Source: Aminobacter niigataensis
Lineage (GTDB): Bacteria; Pseudomonadota; Alphaproteobacteria; Rhizobiales; Rhizobiaceae
Length of the DNA stretch: 64,000 nucleotides
Direction of reading: 5' to 3'
Assembly (NCBI RefSeq): GCF_014200015.1
Contig: NZ_JACHOT010000001.1
Location: forward strand, 1,240,001-1,304,000
Shown here: piece after piece, positions 9,301 to 18,057 of the stretch
Layout of the letters: each line of letters begins with the position of its first letter
Numbering within the stretch: the first letter of the stretch is position 1
Notes under the pieces: generated by a model
Database searches by the model: none
Told to the model about the DNA's origin: nothing
The model's input: the letters and a program-made list of their open reading frames with translations, nothing else
Made by a program: the position numbers and the translations under genes

Positions 9301-10491
9301 TTGAGGTCAGGACGACTGCGATTCGCAGACCGGCGATGCGGCGTTGCGCTGACCGTCCTGGTTTCGCTGCTGGCCGTATCCTGCTCCTCGACGGGCGAGC
9401 CCAATCTCGAGCTCGCAAACCCCGCACTCACCGCTGATGCAACCGGCCAGGCTGCCGGGACCGACGCGGCCGCGACGCCTGGTACGGCGCCCGCCACCGC
9501 CAATCTGGCCATGAACGCCGAGGGCAACGCCGCCCTGCCCGACCAGGTCGGTTATGTTCCCCTTGCCAAGCCAGGCGGAGAAACGCCGGCCGAAGCTGCC
9601 CTTGCCAGCGAAGAAGCTGCGCAGGCGCCCGTCGCGGCAGCGGCGGCCGCCCAGCAACCGGCGACCGAGCAACAGCCGGTTCAAGCTGCCGAAGCCCATG
9701 CCGCCAAGCCGCCGGCGCAACAAGACACCGGCTTCTATCTGACCAACGGCCCTGCCCCCCAGCAGGCCGAGCAGCCCAAGAAGAAGGGCTTCCTTGCCTC
9801 CCTCTTTGGCTCTTCGCCGGCGAAGGCCGCGCCGGCCGAGCAAAAGGCAAAGCCGTTGATCGCGACGGCCGCCACCGCTCCGTCGCCGGAACCCGTGGAA
9901 GCCAAGGCCAAGCCGATCATCACGCTTGCCTCGGCAAAGTCGGATGCCAAGCCGGTCGAACTGGCCTCGCTCGGTGGCGGCGGCGATTCGAACTGGGCGC
10001 TGCCCGGCGTGCGCCAGACCGACCTATTCGAGATCAAGCGCAAGTCGGGCATCGACGACGACAGCGACGTCGACCTGCACGAGGACGAGGACCCCGGCCT
10101 GGAAGTGGCATCCGCCGCCGGCATGGCGCGTCTTGCTCCCAACGGATTGCTCAAGCAGACCGAGAGCGTCGACGTCGCCTGTCTGAAGCCGTCGCTTGTG
10201 CGCATCCTCAAGGCGGCCGAGCAGCACTACGGCAAGAAGATGATTGTGACGTCTGGCTACCGCAACGCCGAGCGCAATCGCCGCGCACGCGGCGCCAAGA
10301 ACTCGCAGCACATGTATTGCGCTGCCGCCGACATCCAGATCCCAGGCGTCGGCAAGTGGGAACTGGCCACTTTCCTGCGGGCGATGCCCGGTCGCGGCGG
10401 CGTCGGCACCTACTGCCACACCAATTCCGTGCACATCGATGTCGGACCGGAACGCGAATGGAACTGGCGCTGCGGCCGCCGCCGTGGATAA
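9301..10491 (+). CDS. Lipoprotein with C-terminal M15-type D-Ala-D-Ala peptidase domain
   Basis: The 396-residue protein begins at TTG 9301, chosen because GAGGGG lies six bases upstream and no ATG precedes the signal sequence. LLAVSC is a lipobox, so it is probably anchored in the membrane. Residues about 30-260 are Ala/Pro/Lys-rich linker. The last 130 residues match the peptidase M15 (DUF882/YcbK) fold: TSGYRNAERN, SQHMYCAAADI and SVHIDVG supply the zinc ligands (His, Asp, His). It is likely to trim peptidoglycan stem peptides in the periplasm. The long low-complexity linker may reach through the wall. Confidence 0.8.
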   Translation: MRSGRLRFADRRCGVALTVLVSLLAVSCSSTGEPNLELANPALTADATGQAAGTDAAATPGTAPATANLAMNAEGNAALPDQVGYVPLAKPGGETPAEAALASEEAAQAPVAAAAAAQQPATEQQPVQAAEAHAAKPPAQQDTGFYLTNGPAPQQAEQPKKKGFLASLFGSSPAKAAPAEQKAKPLIATAATAPSPEPVEAKAKPIITLASAKSDAKPVELASLGGGGDSNWALPGVRQTDLFEIKRKSGIDDDSDVDLHEDEDPGLEVASAAGMARLAPNGLLKQTESVDVACLKPSLVRILKAAEQHYGKKMIVTSGYRNAERNRRARGAKNSQHMYCAAADIQIPGVGKWELATFLRAMPGRGGVGTYCHTNSVHIDVGPEREWNWRCGRRRG

Positions 10492-10570
10492 GCCAAAAAA
10501 ATTTCGCGACGCAGCAAAAAGACGGGTTGCCTGTCGCGAACAAGCCAACTATACACCGCCTCACCTGAGC

Positions 10571-10645
10571 GCGCCCATCGTCTAGCGGTTAGGACACCGC
10601 CCTTTCACGGCGGTAACAGGGGTTCGATTCCCCTTGGGCGTACCA
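10571..10645 (+). tRNA. tRNA-Glu (anticodon UUC)
   Basis: A cloverleaf can be drawn: acceptor GCGCCCA with TGGGCGT, D-loop AGCGGTTAGGA, anticodon stem CCGCC/GGCGG with loop CTTTCAC giving anticodon TTC, T-loop GGTTCGATTCC, and an encoded CCA at the end. It lies on the same strand as the preceding peptidase gene, 79 bases after its stop. Confidence 0.95.
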
Positions 10646-11298
10646 GGTTTTCCAACCACTTAGCTGATCCATTCGACGCCGTTCAGATGACGGTCACATG
10701 AGCATTTCATGGGACCGATTTCCGGCCAGCCTTTGGCTGTCTGTCACTTCGCAGACTGTCGGGGACGACTCGTAGAGAACGCTACTCGATGCTCTTGCGT
10801 CGAGCGGCAATGGCGCGTTCGGTGAAAGAAGGCTCAGCGGGCGCGTCAGTATCTGTGCTTGATCGTACTTGTGACCACGGGGTCCAGGTTTCGGTCACCG
10901 TTGCCGGATAGCGCCACCAGCACACCAAGACCGATGGCAATAGGCGCAAAGAGCAGCGTCACATTTGCCAGGCACTTCAGTGGAGCCCACCGGTCGGAGG
11001 TGATTTTCCGTTCGTCATCCATCGGGCAATCCTGAGTCGGCTGTTTCACTCCCGTCGGTAGTTGCCCCATTTGGCGCGATTAAGCCCCATCCACCGGGTC
11101 TTCCGGACATGGTTAAGGATGCGCTAAGCGCCCTCGGGCGCCGCTCCCGTTCGCGACAGACGAGAGATGAACAGCCTCGACCTTGCCGTTGTCCTTTCAC
11201 GGCTAGGCGCTTGGTGCGCTTGCGCCTACAGTCTCAACCACCTCCGTGAGGCTCCGGCATCTGACCGGAGCAATGTCCGCAAGTGGAAGCGCGAATCG
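10646..11298. other. Mostly non-coding gap after tRNA-Glu
   Basis: This 650-base stretch holds only one weak minus-strand ORF (10846-11022, listed separately). I see no tRNA, repeat array or insertion sequence. No att-like repeat of the tRNA-Glu 3' end is visible here. The left part is moderately AT-richer than the surroundings but has no convincing promoter. Confidence 0.4.
10846..11022 (-). CDS. Small single-helix membrane protein, hypothetical
   Basis: A 58-residue ORF starts at ATG 11022 (MDDERKITSDRWAP). It has a charged N-terminus, one hydrophobic helix (about 20-40, LLFAPIAIGLGVLVALS) and a short polar tail. The profile of a charged end plus one helix is plausible for a small membrane protein. 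An upstream in-frame start at 11070 is possible. No family recognised; it could be a chance ORF. Confidence 0.4.
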   Translation of the reverse strand: MDDERKITSDRWAPLKCLANVTLLFAPIAIGLGVLVALSGNGDRNLDPVVTSTIKHRY

Positions 11299-11475
11299 AT
11301 GCCTGCCATGAAAGCCACTGTCGTTCTTGTTGCCTGCCTGGCCGTGTCCTCATGCGGCATGGCGAAAGCCGCAAGGCAAACCGGTCAGACGTTCGACAAA
11401 TACGGCTGCCTGGCGCGGGATTTCAAAGGCCAACCCTCGTGCGACGCGGCTGACAGCGCAACACCCAAGCCATGA
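11299..11475 (+). CDS. Small lipoprotein, hypothetical
   Basis: The 58-residue product starts at ATG 11299 (MPAMKATVVLVACL) or at the ATG three codons later. A hydrophobic stretch ends in the lipobox AVSSC, giving a mature peptide of about 37 residues with two further cysteines (YGCLARDF and PSCDAAD) that could form a disulphide. It resembles short rhizobial lipoproteins of unknown role. The frame is open upstream to 11167, but that extension does not look like a signal sequence. Confidence 0.5.
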   Translation: MPAMKATVVLVACLAVSSCGMAKAARQTGQTFDKYGCLARDFKGQPSCDAADSATPKP

Positions 11476-11511
11476 CGGAACCTGACGGCCGGCCTACCAG
11501 CACAGCGCGCT

Positions 11512-12306
11512 CTACTTCGCGGCGCGGCGCCTGGTTGCCTTGCCCGTGGCGGCGGTTGTCGAGGCGTCTTTCAGACCAGCTTCGATAAGCTCTCCCGTGC
11601 GGCGATAGTGTTCGGCAAGGAGCTTGACCGCGCCCTCGCCGTCCCGCTGCAACGCGGCTTTCATGAGCGCCGAGTGCTCTTCCATCAGATTGCGCGGCCG
11701 CGCCCGCAACTCATCCGACAGCACCGGCCGGCGATATCGCTCCGTCCTAGTGTAGAGCTGCGCCGCTATGTCGAGCAATGCCGCCGAGCCGCAGGCCGAG
11801 ATCAGCGCGTGGTGGAAGCTCTGATGCCGATCCTCCAGGGCCTGGTCGAAGGCGCCGTCGACTTGCGTCGGCTGCGATTCGTGCCTGGCGACGGCCTTGC
11901 CGAAAGCATGAAACGAGGCCACCACCCGCGCCTCCCAGTCGTCGGTGCCCAGGCTGACGGCCCGCCGCAGCGCCTCCGATTCGACCAGGATGCGGATGCC
12001 GATCACATCCCACATCTCGTCCAGCGACACCCCCGCGACGCGAAATCCGCGCAGCGAAGCCAACTCGGCTAGCCGATCGCTGCTCAGCCGCGTCAGCGCC
12101 TCGCGCAAAGGAGAAAAGCTGAGGCCATAGCGGTCGCGTAGCACGGCAAGGCGCAGCGGCGCGCCGGCGGGGAAAACGCCGTTGAGAATATCGTCGCGGA
12201 TCAGCCGATAGGCGCGATCGGCAAGCGATCCTTCGGGGACGGCGAACTCTGACTCGGACACGGGGCTTTGTCTCGAATAGCGATAGACATGGCAGACCTC
12301 GGCCAA
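11512..12306 (-). CDS. GntR-family regulator, FadR/FCD subfamily
   Basis: The 264-residue protein has an N-terminal winged helix (about residues 25-92: SLADRAYRLIRDDILNGVF, then SPLREALTRLSSD and the wing RGFRVAGVS) and a C-terminal all-helical FCD effector domain with metal-binding His/Asp positions (RHQSFHHALISACG, EEHSALMKAAL). It diverges from the FAH-family gene at 12457; the 150-base gap holds a direct repeat and a palindrome that could be its operator. It probably regulates the adjoining catabolic genes in response to a carboxylic acid. The effector is unknown. Confidence 0.85.
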   Translation of the reverse strand: MAEVCHVYRYSRQSPVSESEFAVPEGSLADRAYRLIRDDILNGVFPAGAPLRLAVLRDRYGLSFSPLREALTRLSSDRLAELASLRGFRVAGVSLDEMWDVIGIRILVESEALRRAVSLGTDDWEARVVASFHAFGKAVARHESQPTQVDGAFDQALEDRHQSFHHALISACGSAALLDIAAQLYTRTERYRRPVLSDELRARPRNLMEEHSALMKAALQRDGEGAVKLLAEHYRRTGELIEAGLKDASTTAATGKATRRRAAK

Positions 12307-12325
12307 TCTACCGGCTTACAGATTT

Positions 12326-12352
12326 TGTGCAATGTGCAAGATTTTATAAAAT
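12326..12352. promoter_or_regulatory. Candidate operator: TGTGCA direct repeat and AT palindrome
   Basis: TGTGCA occurs twice at 7-base spacing (12326-12331 and 12333-12338), followed by the perfect 12-base palindrome ATTTTATAAAAT (12341-12352). Both lie between divergent GntR and FAH-family genes, just upstream of the putative promoter at 12356. The position suits a GntR operator; the assignment is inference. Confidence 0.35.
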
Positions 12353-12355
12353 ATG

Positions 12356-12383
12356 TTGACGCAGGCCGACGGCCATCTATGTT
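12356..12383 (+). promoter_or_regulatory. Candidate sigma-70-type promoter for the FAH-family gene
   Basis: TTGACG (12356-12361) and TATGTT (12378-12383) are separated by 16 bases, about 75 bases before the ATG at 12457. The fit is reasonable but not decisive. Confidence 0.35.
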
Positions 12384-12456
12384 GCGGGCGAACGAAATCG
12401 GGACGGAGGGCGCCATGTCGGCGACCGCTTCGTCGCCAACAAACAGAGGTGAAAAC

Positions 12457-13368
12457 ATGCGTTTGGTTACCTATCGCAGCAGTGTGACTGCGGCAGCGCG
12501 TCTCGGCGCGCTCGTCAACGACCTGGTCGTCGACCTGCAGGCGCTTGCGGCCTACTACGACCTGGAACTGCCAAGCGACATGCTGGAATTCATCGACCTT
12601 GGCCCCGCTGCGCTCGATACCGCGCGCAAGATCATCGAGGATTCGACCGATGACTGGCCGGTCGGCACCGTCTTCTACGCCGCCAACGTCAAGCTGCTGG
12701 CCCCGATCCCGCGCCCGCGCAAGAACATCTTCGGCATCGGCCTGAACTATGTCGAGCACATCGCCGAATCGGCGCACATGCTCGAAAACGCCGCAAACCT
12801 GCCAAACGAGCCAGTCATCTTCTCGAAGCCCCCGACCACGGTGTGTGGCCCCGGCGACGCCATCGAGCACAATGCCAAGCTCACCCAGCAGCTTGACTGG
12901 GAAGTGGAACTGGCCGTGGTCATCGGCCAGCGCGCCAAGCGCGTTTCGGAAGAAGACGCGCTGGACCACGTCTTCGGCTACAGCGTCATGATCGACGTGT
13001 CCGCCCGCGACTGCCGCCGCGCCGGCCAGTGGATCGTCTCCAAGGGCCAGGACACCTACGCTCCCTTCGGCCCCTGCATCGTCACCGCCGACGAGATCGC
13101 CGATCCGCACGCGCTCGATCTCTGGCTCACCGTCAACGGCGTCACCAAGCAGAAGTCGAACACGCAGCACATGCTGTTCAAGGTTCCCTACCTGATCTCT
13201 GACATCAGCCAGGGCATCGCGCTCGAACCCGGCGACATCATCGCCACCGGCACCCCGGAAGGCGTTGGCGCGGGGCGCACGCCCAAGGAATGGCTGTGGC
13301 CGGGCGACGTCGTCGAAGCAGGCGTCGATGGCATCGGGCGCCTGCGTTGCCCGGTCGTCGCCGTCTAA
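12457..13368 (+). CDS. Fumarylacetoacetate hydrolase (FAH) family enzyme
   Basis: The 303-residue protein is a metal-dependent enzyme of the FAH superfamily, which hydrolyses, decarboxylates or hydrates 2-oxo/enol dicarboxylates. ATG 12457 follows AGAGGTGA. The catalytic metal ligands are in DWEVELAVV (Glu149, Glu151) and MIDVSARD (Asp180), and the core ends with the family motif DIIATGTPEGVG. An N-terminal domain of about 80 residues is present, as in FAHD2- and ureidoglycolate-lyase-like members. Its partners (another FAH enzyme, an RraA aldolase and an importer) suggest a small pathway for a cyclic or aromatic-derived acid. The substrate is unknown. Confidence 0.85.
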   Translation: MRLVTYRSSVTAAARLGALVNDLVVDLQALAAYYDLELPSDMLEFIDLGPAALDTARKIIEDSTDDWPVGTVFYAANVKLLAPIPRPRKNIFGIGLNYVEHIAESAHMLENAANLPNEPVIFSKPPTTVCGPGDAIEHNAKLTQQLDWEVELAVVIGQRAKRVSEEDALDHVFGYSVMIDVSARDCRRAGQWIVSKGQDTYAPFGPCIVTADEIADPHALDLWLTVNGVTKQKSNTQHMLFKVPYLISDISQGIALEPGDIIATGTPEGVGAGRTPKEWLWPGDVVEAGVDGIGRLRCPVVAV

Positions 13369-13384
13369 ACGTCCAGATGCGCGG

Positions 13385-13407
13385 AGCCGCCTCGTCGAGA
13401 GGCGGCT
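13385..13407 (+). terminator. Hairpin after the FAH-family gene
   Basis: AGCCGCCTC (13385-13393) pairs with GAGGCGGCT (13399-13407) over a 5-base loop, 17 bases after the stop. The following bases TTCCATCATC are only weakly T-rich, so it is a probable but imperfect terminator. Confidence 0.5.
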
Positions 13408-13604
13408 TCCATCATCGTCCCCAGCTTTTCTCCAAGAGCATGCTCAGCATCGACCGCAGATCGCGATGCGTCGAAAGCAAGAACCTTTGTCGTCTGATGG
13501 AGCAGGAAAGATTGCAAAGGCCGCAGGCGTGAGTTTGCGGGGGCGAGCACAGGCAATGTGCCGCTTAACTCGCCTTCCCTGGCATCCGGCGATTGCGCCG
13601 ACGC

Positions 13605-14258
13605 CTAGGACTTGATCGCCGACAGGCGGTTCCTCAGGTCGAGAAGATCGAGCGTGCAGGCACCGTTGCGGATGGCCTCGCGCAATGCCACCTCCTTGGC
13701 TTCGCGCTGACGCGCCGCAGCAATCGCGTCGGCGACATCTGCCCGACGCACGACGACGAGACCGTCCTCGTCGCCCAGGATGGCGTCTCCCGGTGCGACG
13801 GGCTCTCCGGCAAGGCTGATCGGCCGGCCAATGCTGCCCGGCTTGTTCTTCGTCGTGCCCTTGATGCACAGGCCGCGCGCAAAAACCGGGAAATTCATCT
13901 GCCTGATGGTCGTTGCGTCCCGGACGCAGCCGTCGATGACCAAGCCACGGATACCCCTGGCAAGGCACGCTTCCGCAAGCAGGTCGCCGAAGGGACCATC
14001 GTCAAGCGCCCCCTGGTGATCCACGACCAGCACATCGCCGGGCCGCGCCACGGCGATCGCAGCATGGATCATCAGGTTGTCGCCGGCCGGACAATGCACG
14101 GTCAGGGCGGAGCCACAGATGCGCATTGCCGGATCAAGCGGTTTCAGGGCGCCGGACACCGCGCCGCGCTGCCCGTTTGCCTCGTGGATCGTCGCCGAAG
14201 AGAACGCGGCGAGTTCTTCCAGGAGGGATGGAACGGGCCGCTCGTAGTCAGCATCCAT
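13605..14258 (-). CDS. RraA-family aldolase/decarboxylase-like protein
   Basis: The 217-residue protein belongs to the RraA/HMG-CHA aldolase family, whose enzymes cleave 4-hydroxy-4-methyl(carboxy)-2-oxoacids to pyruvate and often decarboxylate oxaloacetate. The family elements GDLLAE (91-96) and IDGCVRDATTI (108-118, with Arg113 and Asp114 for substrate and metal) are present. It follows the small FAH enzyme on the minus strand after 22 bases, so the two are probably cotranscribed. An enzyme role is more likely here than the RNase E inhibitor role of E. coli RraA, given the catabolic neighbours. Confidence 0.8.
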   Translation of the reverse strand: MDADYERPVPSLLEELAAFSSATIHEANGQRGAVSGALKPLDPAMRICGSALTVHCPAGDNLMIHAAIAVARPGDVLVVDHQGALDDGPFGDLLAEACLARGIRGLVIDGCVRDATTIRQMNFPVFARGLCIKGTTKNKPGSIGRPISLAGEPVAPGDAILGDEDGLVVVRRADVADAIAAARQREAKEVALREAIRNGACTLDLLDLRNRLSAIKS

Positions 14259-14280
14259 GATCGCGCCCTCGTCGCGTTTG

Positions 14281-14973
14281 TTACGCCGCGGCCGAGCCGA
14301 TGCGGATCGTCAGCGGTTCCAGTCCGGCAATGGTGCCGACCAGTTCGTCACCGGGTCCGACGGGCCCAACGCCGTGGGGCGTGCCGGTCAGGATGACGTC
14401 GCCGGCGTGGAGCTCGAAATAGGTCGAGAGGTTGGCGATGATTTCCGGCACCTTCCAGATCAGCAGGCTGATGTCGGAGTCCTGCCTGGCCTCGCCATTG
14501 ACGGTGAGCTTGATGTTGCCCGAGGAGACGTGCCCCACCTTCTCCACCGGCGTGATCGGGCCGCAGGGGCAGGACTGGTCGAACGACTTGGCGATTTCCC
14601 ATGGCCTGCCGCTGCCCTGGATGTCGCGGCGCGTCATGTCGAACCCGACGCCATAGCCATAGACATGATCGAGCGCTTCGGATTCGGGAATGTTGTAGCC
14701 GCCCGATTTCAACACGACCGCCAGTTCCATCTCGTGGTGGAAGTCCTTGGTCATGGTGGCGTAATGGATCGTCGCCCCATCCTGGACGATTGCGTCGGTC
14801 GGCTTCTGGAAAAAGATCGGCGGATCGCGATCCTCGTTGCCACCCATCTCGCGCACGTGGGCAACGTAGTTGCGTCCGACGCAATAGATGCGGCGAACCG
14901 GAAACCGCTCCGCCTTGCCCACAACCGGCAGCGATACCTGCTGCGGTGCCTCGACTACGTACCCATTGGCCAT
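14281..14973 (-). CDS. FAH-family hydrolase, fumarylpyruvate-hydrolase-like
   Basis: The 230-residue protein is the short form of the FAH fold, without the N-terminal domain of the gene at 12457. The motif IYCVGRNYVAHV opens the catalytic core; the metal ligands are in HHEMELAVV (Glu81, Glu83) and GFDMTRRD (Asp112); DVILTGTPHGVG closes it. Short members include fumarylpyruvate and acylpyruvate hydrolases of gentisate, nicotinate and tyrosine breakdown. It lies upstream of the RraA gene in one unit and diverges from the ABC importer at 15344. Confidence 0.82.
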   Translation of the reverse strand: MANGYVVEAPQQVSLPVVGKAERFPVRRIYCVGRNYVAHVREMGGNEDRDPPIFFQKPTDAIVQDGATIHYATMTKDFHHEMELAVVLKSGGYNIPESEALDHVYGYGVGFDMTRRDIQGSGRPWEIAKSFDQSCPCGPITPVEKVGHVSSGNIKLTVNGEARQDSDISLLIWKVPEIIANLSTYFELHAGDVILTGTPHGVGPVGPGDELVGTIAGLEPLTIRIGSAAA

Positions 14974-15343
14974 ATTGGCTCCTCCCTGTTGAACGACTTA
15001 CGTAGAGCACACAAACGCGCGCCTCGCAGCAAAAATGTATGATTTTTTCCTGCTGGCATTTTTATGCATTCAAAATTCGAACAGCGCTAGACTATGGAGT
15101 TTCTGAAATTGCATCAGACCCTGCGAATTCTTGGTGCAACATCACGCGAGATTAGGTCAATCCCCGCGAAAATACCCATCAAAGGCTGGAGAAGGTCCGT
15201 CGACGCCCCCTTCAACCCGGACCTTTCATACAGGCGCAGAAATCTAGGAAATATGTTTTTGACAGATATTCCGAAAAATGTAGATTGTTGGAAGGCGTTG
15301 TTGACGGAACAAATCCGCGCAGCCGCCACGGGAGGAATAGCTT
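14974..15343. promoter_or_regulatory. Divergent intergenic region ahead of the ABC importer
   Basis: The 370 bases between two start codons are AT-richer than the coding flanks, especially 15030-15080, which has runs of A and T around ATGTATGATT and ATGCATTC. It has room for promoters of both units and for the two nearby GntR regulators. A plus-strand ORF at 15094-15372 crosses the real ribosome site and is not credible. One good promoter candidate is listed separately. Confidence 0.4.
15259..15286 (+). promoter_or_regulatory. Candidate promoter of the ABC importer operon
   Basis: TTGACA (15259-15264) matches the sigma-70 -35 consensus and TAGATT (15281-15286) is an acceptable -10 at 16-base spacing. 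It lies 57 bases before the substrate-binding protein start. Confidence 0.45.
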
Positions 15344-16369
15344 ATGAAAATGGGTCCGGAACTACACCGTAGCGCCACGGTGGCGTTGACTTTGGTTTTC
15401 GCCTCGGTCGCTGGCGCAACCGGAAGCGCGTATGCCCAGGAGACCAAGGTCACGATCGTCGTGCCCAATCCCTCGGCCATCAACAATTTCCCGCTGCATG
15501 TCGCGATCGGAGAAGGCTACTTCAAGGAACAGGGCCTTGACGTCACTGTGGAGGCGGTGAACGGCTCGGCTTCGGTGCTTCAGTCAATGGCGGCTGGCCA
15601 GGCCCAGATCGGCAATCCAGGCCCCGGCCCGCTGCTCGGCGCCCGCGCCCGCGGCGAAGACGTCGTCTTCATCTACAACCAGTTCCCGAAGTCGATCTTC
15701 GGCCTCGTCGTCAAAGAGGAATCGGCGATCAAGACGCCAACCGACCTCAAGGGCACGACGGTCGGCGTCGGCACGGCCGATGGCGCTGAAGTCGGCTTCA
15801 GCCGGGCCATCCTGTCCAAGGTCGGCCTGGCAGAAGGCAATGACTACAAGTTCCTCGCCGTCGGCGACGGCGGCACGGCGGCTGCGGCATTCCTGAACAA
15901 CGAAGTCGAATCCTACGCGGCGGCCGTGAGCGACGCGGCGATCATCGGTGCGCGCGGCATCCCGTTGCGCGAGATCACGCCTGAGGAATTCCTCTCCTTC
16001 TTCGGCAATGGCTGGGCCGTCACCCGCAGCTATCTCGATACCAATCCGAAGGTCATCGAAGGTTTCGGCAAGGCGCTGGTCAAGGCAACGAAGTTCGGGC
16101 TGGACCCGGCCAACAAGGACGCCGTGCTCGCCCATGCCGCGGTCGGCAATCCGCAGGAAGCCGAGGATCCGAAGTTTGCGGCGGCACTTCTGACCGCCAT
16201 CCAGGATCGCGTCACGCCACTCGATGTCTCCACCGGCTACGGCTACCAGCCGCCGGAGCACTGGAAGATGTGGCATGAAAGCCAGGTGGCAACGGGCGCC
16301 CTGTCCAAGCCCCTGGACGACCTGAACGCGGCCTACACGAATGATTTCGTGAAGGCCTGGAACGAATGA
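15344..16369 (+). CDS. ABC importer periplasmic binding protein (NMT1/SsuA type)
   Basis: The 341-residue protein has an N-terminal signal peptide (hydrophobic core to about residue 30, likely cut after AYA-QE). It has the NMT1/THI5-like fold typical of binding proteins for sulphonates, nitrate, taurine or aromatic acids: FPLHVAIGEGYFKEQGLDVT, then MAAGQAQIG and PTDLKGTTVGV. GGAGG stands eight bases before the ATG. Its stop overlaps the next start as ATGA, so translation is probably coupled. With FAH and RraA enzymes next door the ligand is probably a carboxylate; this is inference. Confidence 0.88.
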   Translation: MKMGPELHRSATVALTLVFASVAGATGSAYAQETKVTIVVPNPSAINNFPLHVAIGEGYFKEQGLDVTVEAVNGSASVLQSMAAGQAQIGNPGPGPLLGARARGEDVVFIYNQFPKSIFGLVVKEESAIKTPTDLKGTTVGVGTADGAEVGFSRAILSKVGLAEGNDYKFLAVGDGGTAAAAFLNNEVESYAAAVSDAAIIGARGIPLREITPEEFLSFFGNGWAVTRSYLDTNPKVIEGFGKALVKATKFGLDPANKDAVLAHAAVGNPQEAEDPKFAAALLTAIQDRVTPLDVSTGYGYQPPEHWKMWHESQVATGALSKPLDDLNAAYTNDFVKAWNE

Positions 16370-17178
16370 ACGCACCTCAGCGATCCGCATTCGATGGGGC
16401 CGGCCTGGCAGGCCGGCCCGTATACGAGCTCAGGGGCGTCGCAAAAAGCTATGCGCGGCGCTCGATCCACGCGCTCGACCGGGTCGACCTGACCTTGACC
16501 GAGGGGAGCTTTTCCTCGGTCATCGGCCCCTCCGGCTGCGGCAAGTCCACGTTGCTCAAGATCATGGCGGGCGTGCTGCCGCCGACCGAAGGCAGCGTCT
16601 ATCTCGAGGGCACACCGGTCACCGGCACGCGCCGGGACATCGGCATGATGTTCCAGCAGGCGACATTGTTCCCGTGGCGCACGACGCTCGAGAACATCGT
16701 CCTGCCGATCGAGATCCGCGACGGCAAGAAGGCGGCGCGAGCCATGCACGACGAGGCGCGGGCCTTGCTCGACCTTGTCGGACTGAAGGGGTTCGATGCC
16801 GTGCGGCCGAACGAACTGTCCGGCGGCATGGCCCAGCGCGCGGCAATCTGCCGGATGCTGATCACCAAGCCCGCAGTGCTGTTGCTCGACGAGCCATTCA
16901 GTGCGCTCGACGAACTGTCCCGCGACTTCATGAACATGGAGTTGCAGCGTATCTGCATGGAACGCAACGCCACCGCGTTCCTGGTCACCCACTCCATTCC
17001 CGAAGCGGTGATCCTGTCCGACACCGTCTATGTCATGTCGCCGCGGCCCGGAAGCTTCGTCGAGGCGATCAAGATCGACCTGCCGCGGCCAAGGACGCTC
17101 GACATGATGACCGATCCGAAATTCGGCGAGTATGTGCGCCGCATTCGCGCTCGGCTCGACAAGGGAGCATTCCTGTAA
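16366..17178 (+). CDS. ABC importer ATPase
   Basis: The 270-residue ATP-binding subunit resembles SsuB/TauB/NrtD. It has Walker A GPSGCGKST (54-62), a Q-loop (MMFQQATLFPW), the signature LSGGMAQRAAI, Walker B LLLDEPFSALD and the H-loop LVTHS. The signature has Met-Ala where many have Met-Arg/Gln, a mild variation. It overlaps the binding-protein stop by four bases and its own stop overlaps the permease start (TAATG), so the three genes form one operon. Confidence 0.93.
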   Translation: MNAPQRSAFDGAGLAGRPVYELRGVAKSYARRSIHALDRVDLTLTEGSFSSVIGPSGCGKSTLLKIMAGVLPPTEGSVYLEGTPVTGTRRDIGMMFQQATLFPWRTTLENIVLPIEIRDGKKAARAMHDEARALLDLVGLKGFDAVRPNELSGGMAQRAAICRMLITKPAVLLLDEPFSALDELSRDFMNMELQRICMERNATAFLVTHSIPEAVILSDTVYVMSPRPGSFVEAIKIDLPRPRTLDMMTDPKFGEYVRRIRARLDKGAFL

Positions 17179-18032
17179 TGACCGCTATCGACAATACGGA
17201 TCAGCGCCCGGAAACGATCTGGAGCGAACATGTCTCCTTCATGGACAGAATCCCGCGCACGATCGCCATGGCCGGACTGCTGGTCGGCTTCGTCGCCCTG
17301 TGGCAGCTGATCTATACGATCGGGGTCGTCTCGCCGATCATCCTTCCCGGGCCGTGGGAGACCGGTGCCGACATCGTCTTCGTCGGCAAGAACCTGCTCT
17401 CGGGCGGCTATATGCTGACGGCGTTGTGGATCACCATCAAGGAGGTGATCTTCGGATTCGCCATTGCCATCACGATCGGCTTCCTGCTTGGCGTTCTTGT
17501 CGGCGAGACGACGTTCGGCGAACGTGCCGTGCTGCCTTACCTAGTTGCCATCGACACGATGCCGAAGGTTGCCTTCGCGCCGCTGTTTCTTGCCTGGCTT
17601 GGCTTTGGCATTGCCTCGAAAGTGGCGCTTGCCGCGTTCATCGCAACGTTCCCGATCGTGGTCGGAACGGCAGCGGGGCTCTACGTGGCCGACGAAAACG
17701 CGCGCATGCTGTTCAAGACCATGGGAGCCAGCCGCTTCCAGACGCTGTTCAAGATGAAATTGCCGCTGGGCCTGCCGCAGATATTCACCGGACTGAAGAT
17801 CGCCGCGGTCGGCGTGATGGCAGGCGCCATCACGGGCGAGTTTCTTGGCGGCGGCAAGGGTTTTGGCGAACTCATCCGCGTCGCCTCCTCCCAGCTCAAC
17901 ACGCCGAGGGTGTTTTCGCTGATCATTTTCCTCAGTCTCCTGGGACTGACACTGTTTTGGTCGGTGGTGTGGCTGGAGAAGAAGCTGGTTTTCTGGCACA
18001 AATCCAGCGTGAGCGGAGGCATCGGCACGTGA
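17178..18032 (+). CDS. ABC importer permease (SsuC/TauC type)
   Basis: The 284-residue protein starts at ATG 17178 in the TAATG overlap with the ATPase stop; the frame is open further upstream but only through the ATPase gene. There are about six hydrophobic segments, from MAGLLVGFVALWQLIY to SLIIFLSLLGLTLFW. The cytoplasmic EAA-type loop (FKTMGASRFQTLFKMKLPL) docks the ATPase. It is the membrane channel of the importer encoded by the two preceding genes. Confidence 0.92.
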   Translation: MTAIDNTDQRPETIWSEHVSFMDRIPRTIAMAGLLVGFVALWQLIYTIGVVSPIILPGPWETGADIVFVGKNLLSGGYMLTALWITIKEVIFGFAIAITIGFLLGVLVGETTFGERAVLPYLVAIDTMPKVAFAPLFLAWLGFGIASKVALAAFIATFPIVVGTAAGLYVADENARMLFKTMGASRFQTLFKMKLPLGLPQIFTGLKIAAVGVMAGAITGEFLGGGKGFGELIRVASSQLNTPRVFSLIIFLSLLGLTLFWSVVWLEKKLVFWHKSSVSGGIGT

Positions 18033-18057
18033 GGCTTGGCGATAGATTGGGCAACCC

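Noticed and set aside
13444-13968. Minus-strand ORF overlapping the RraA gene end
   Set aside because: The RraA frame at 13605-14258 carries the family motifs; this one is another frame with Arg-rich composition.
15094-15372. Plus-strand ORF ahead of the ABC importer
   Set aside because: It runs through the importer's promoter and ribosome site and has no own signals.
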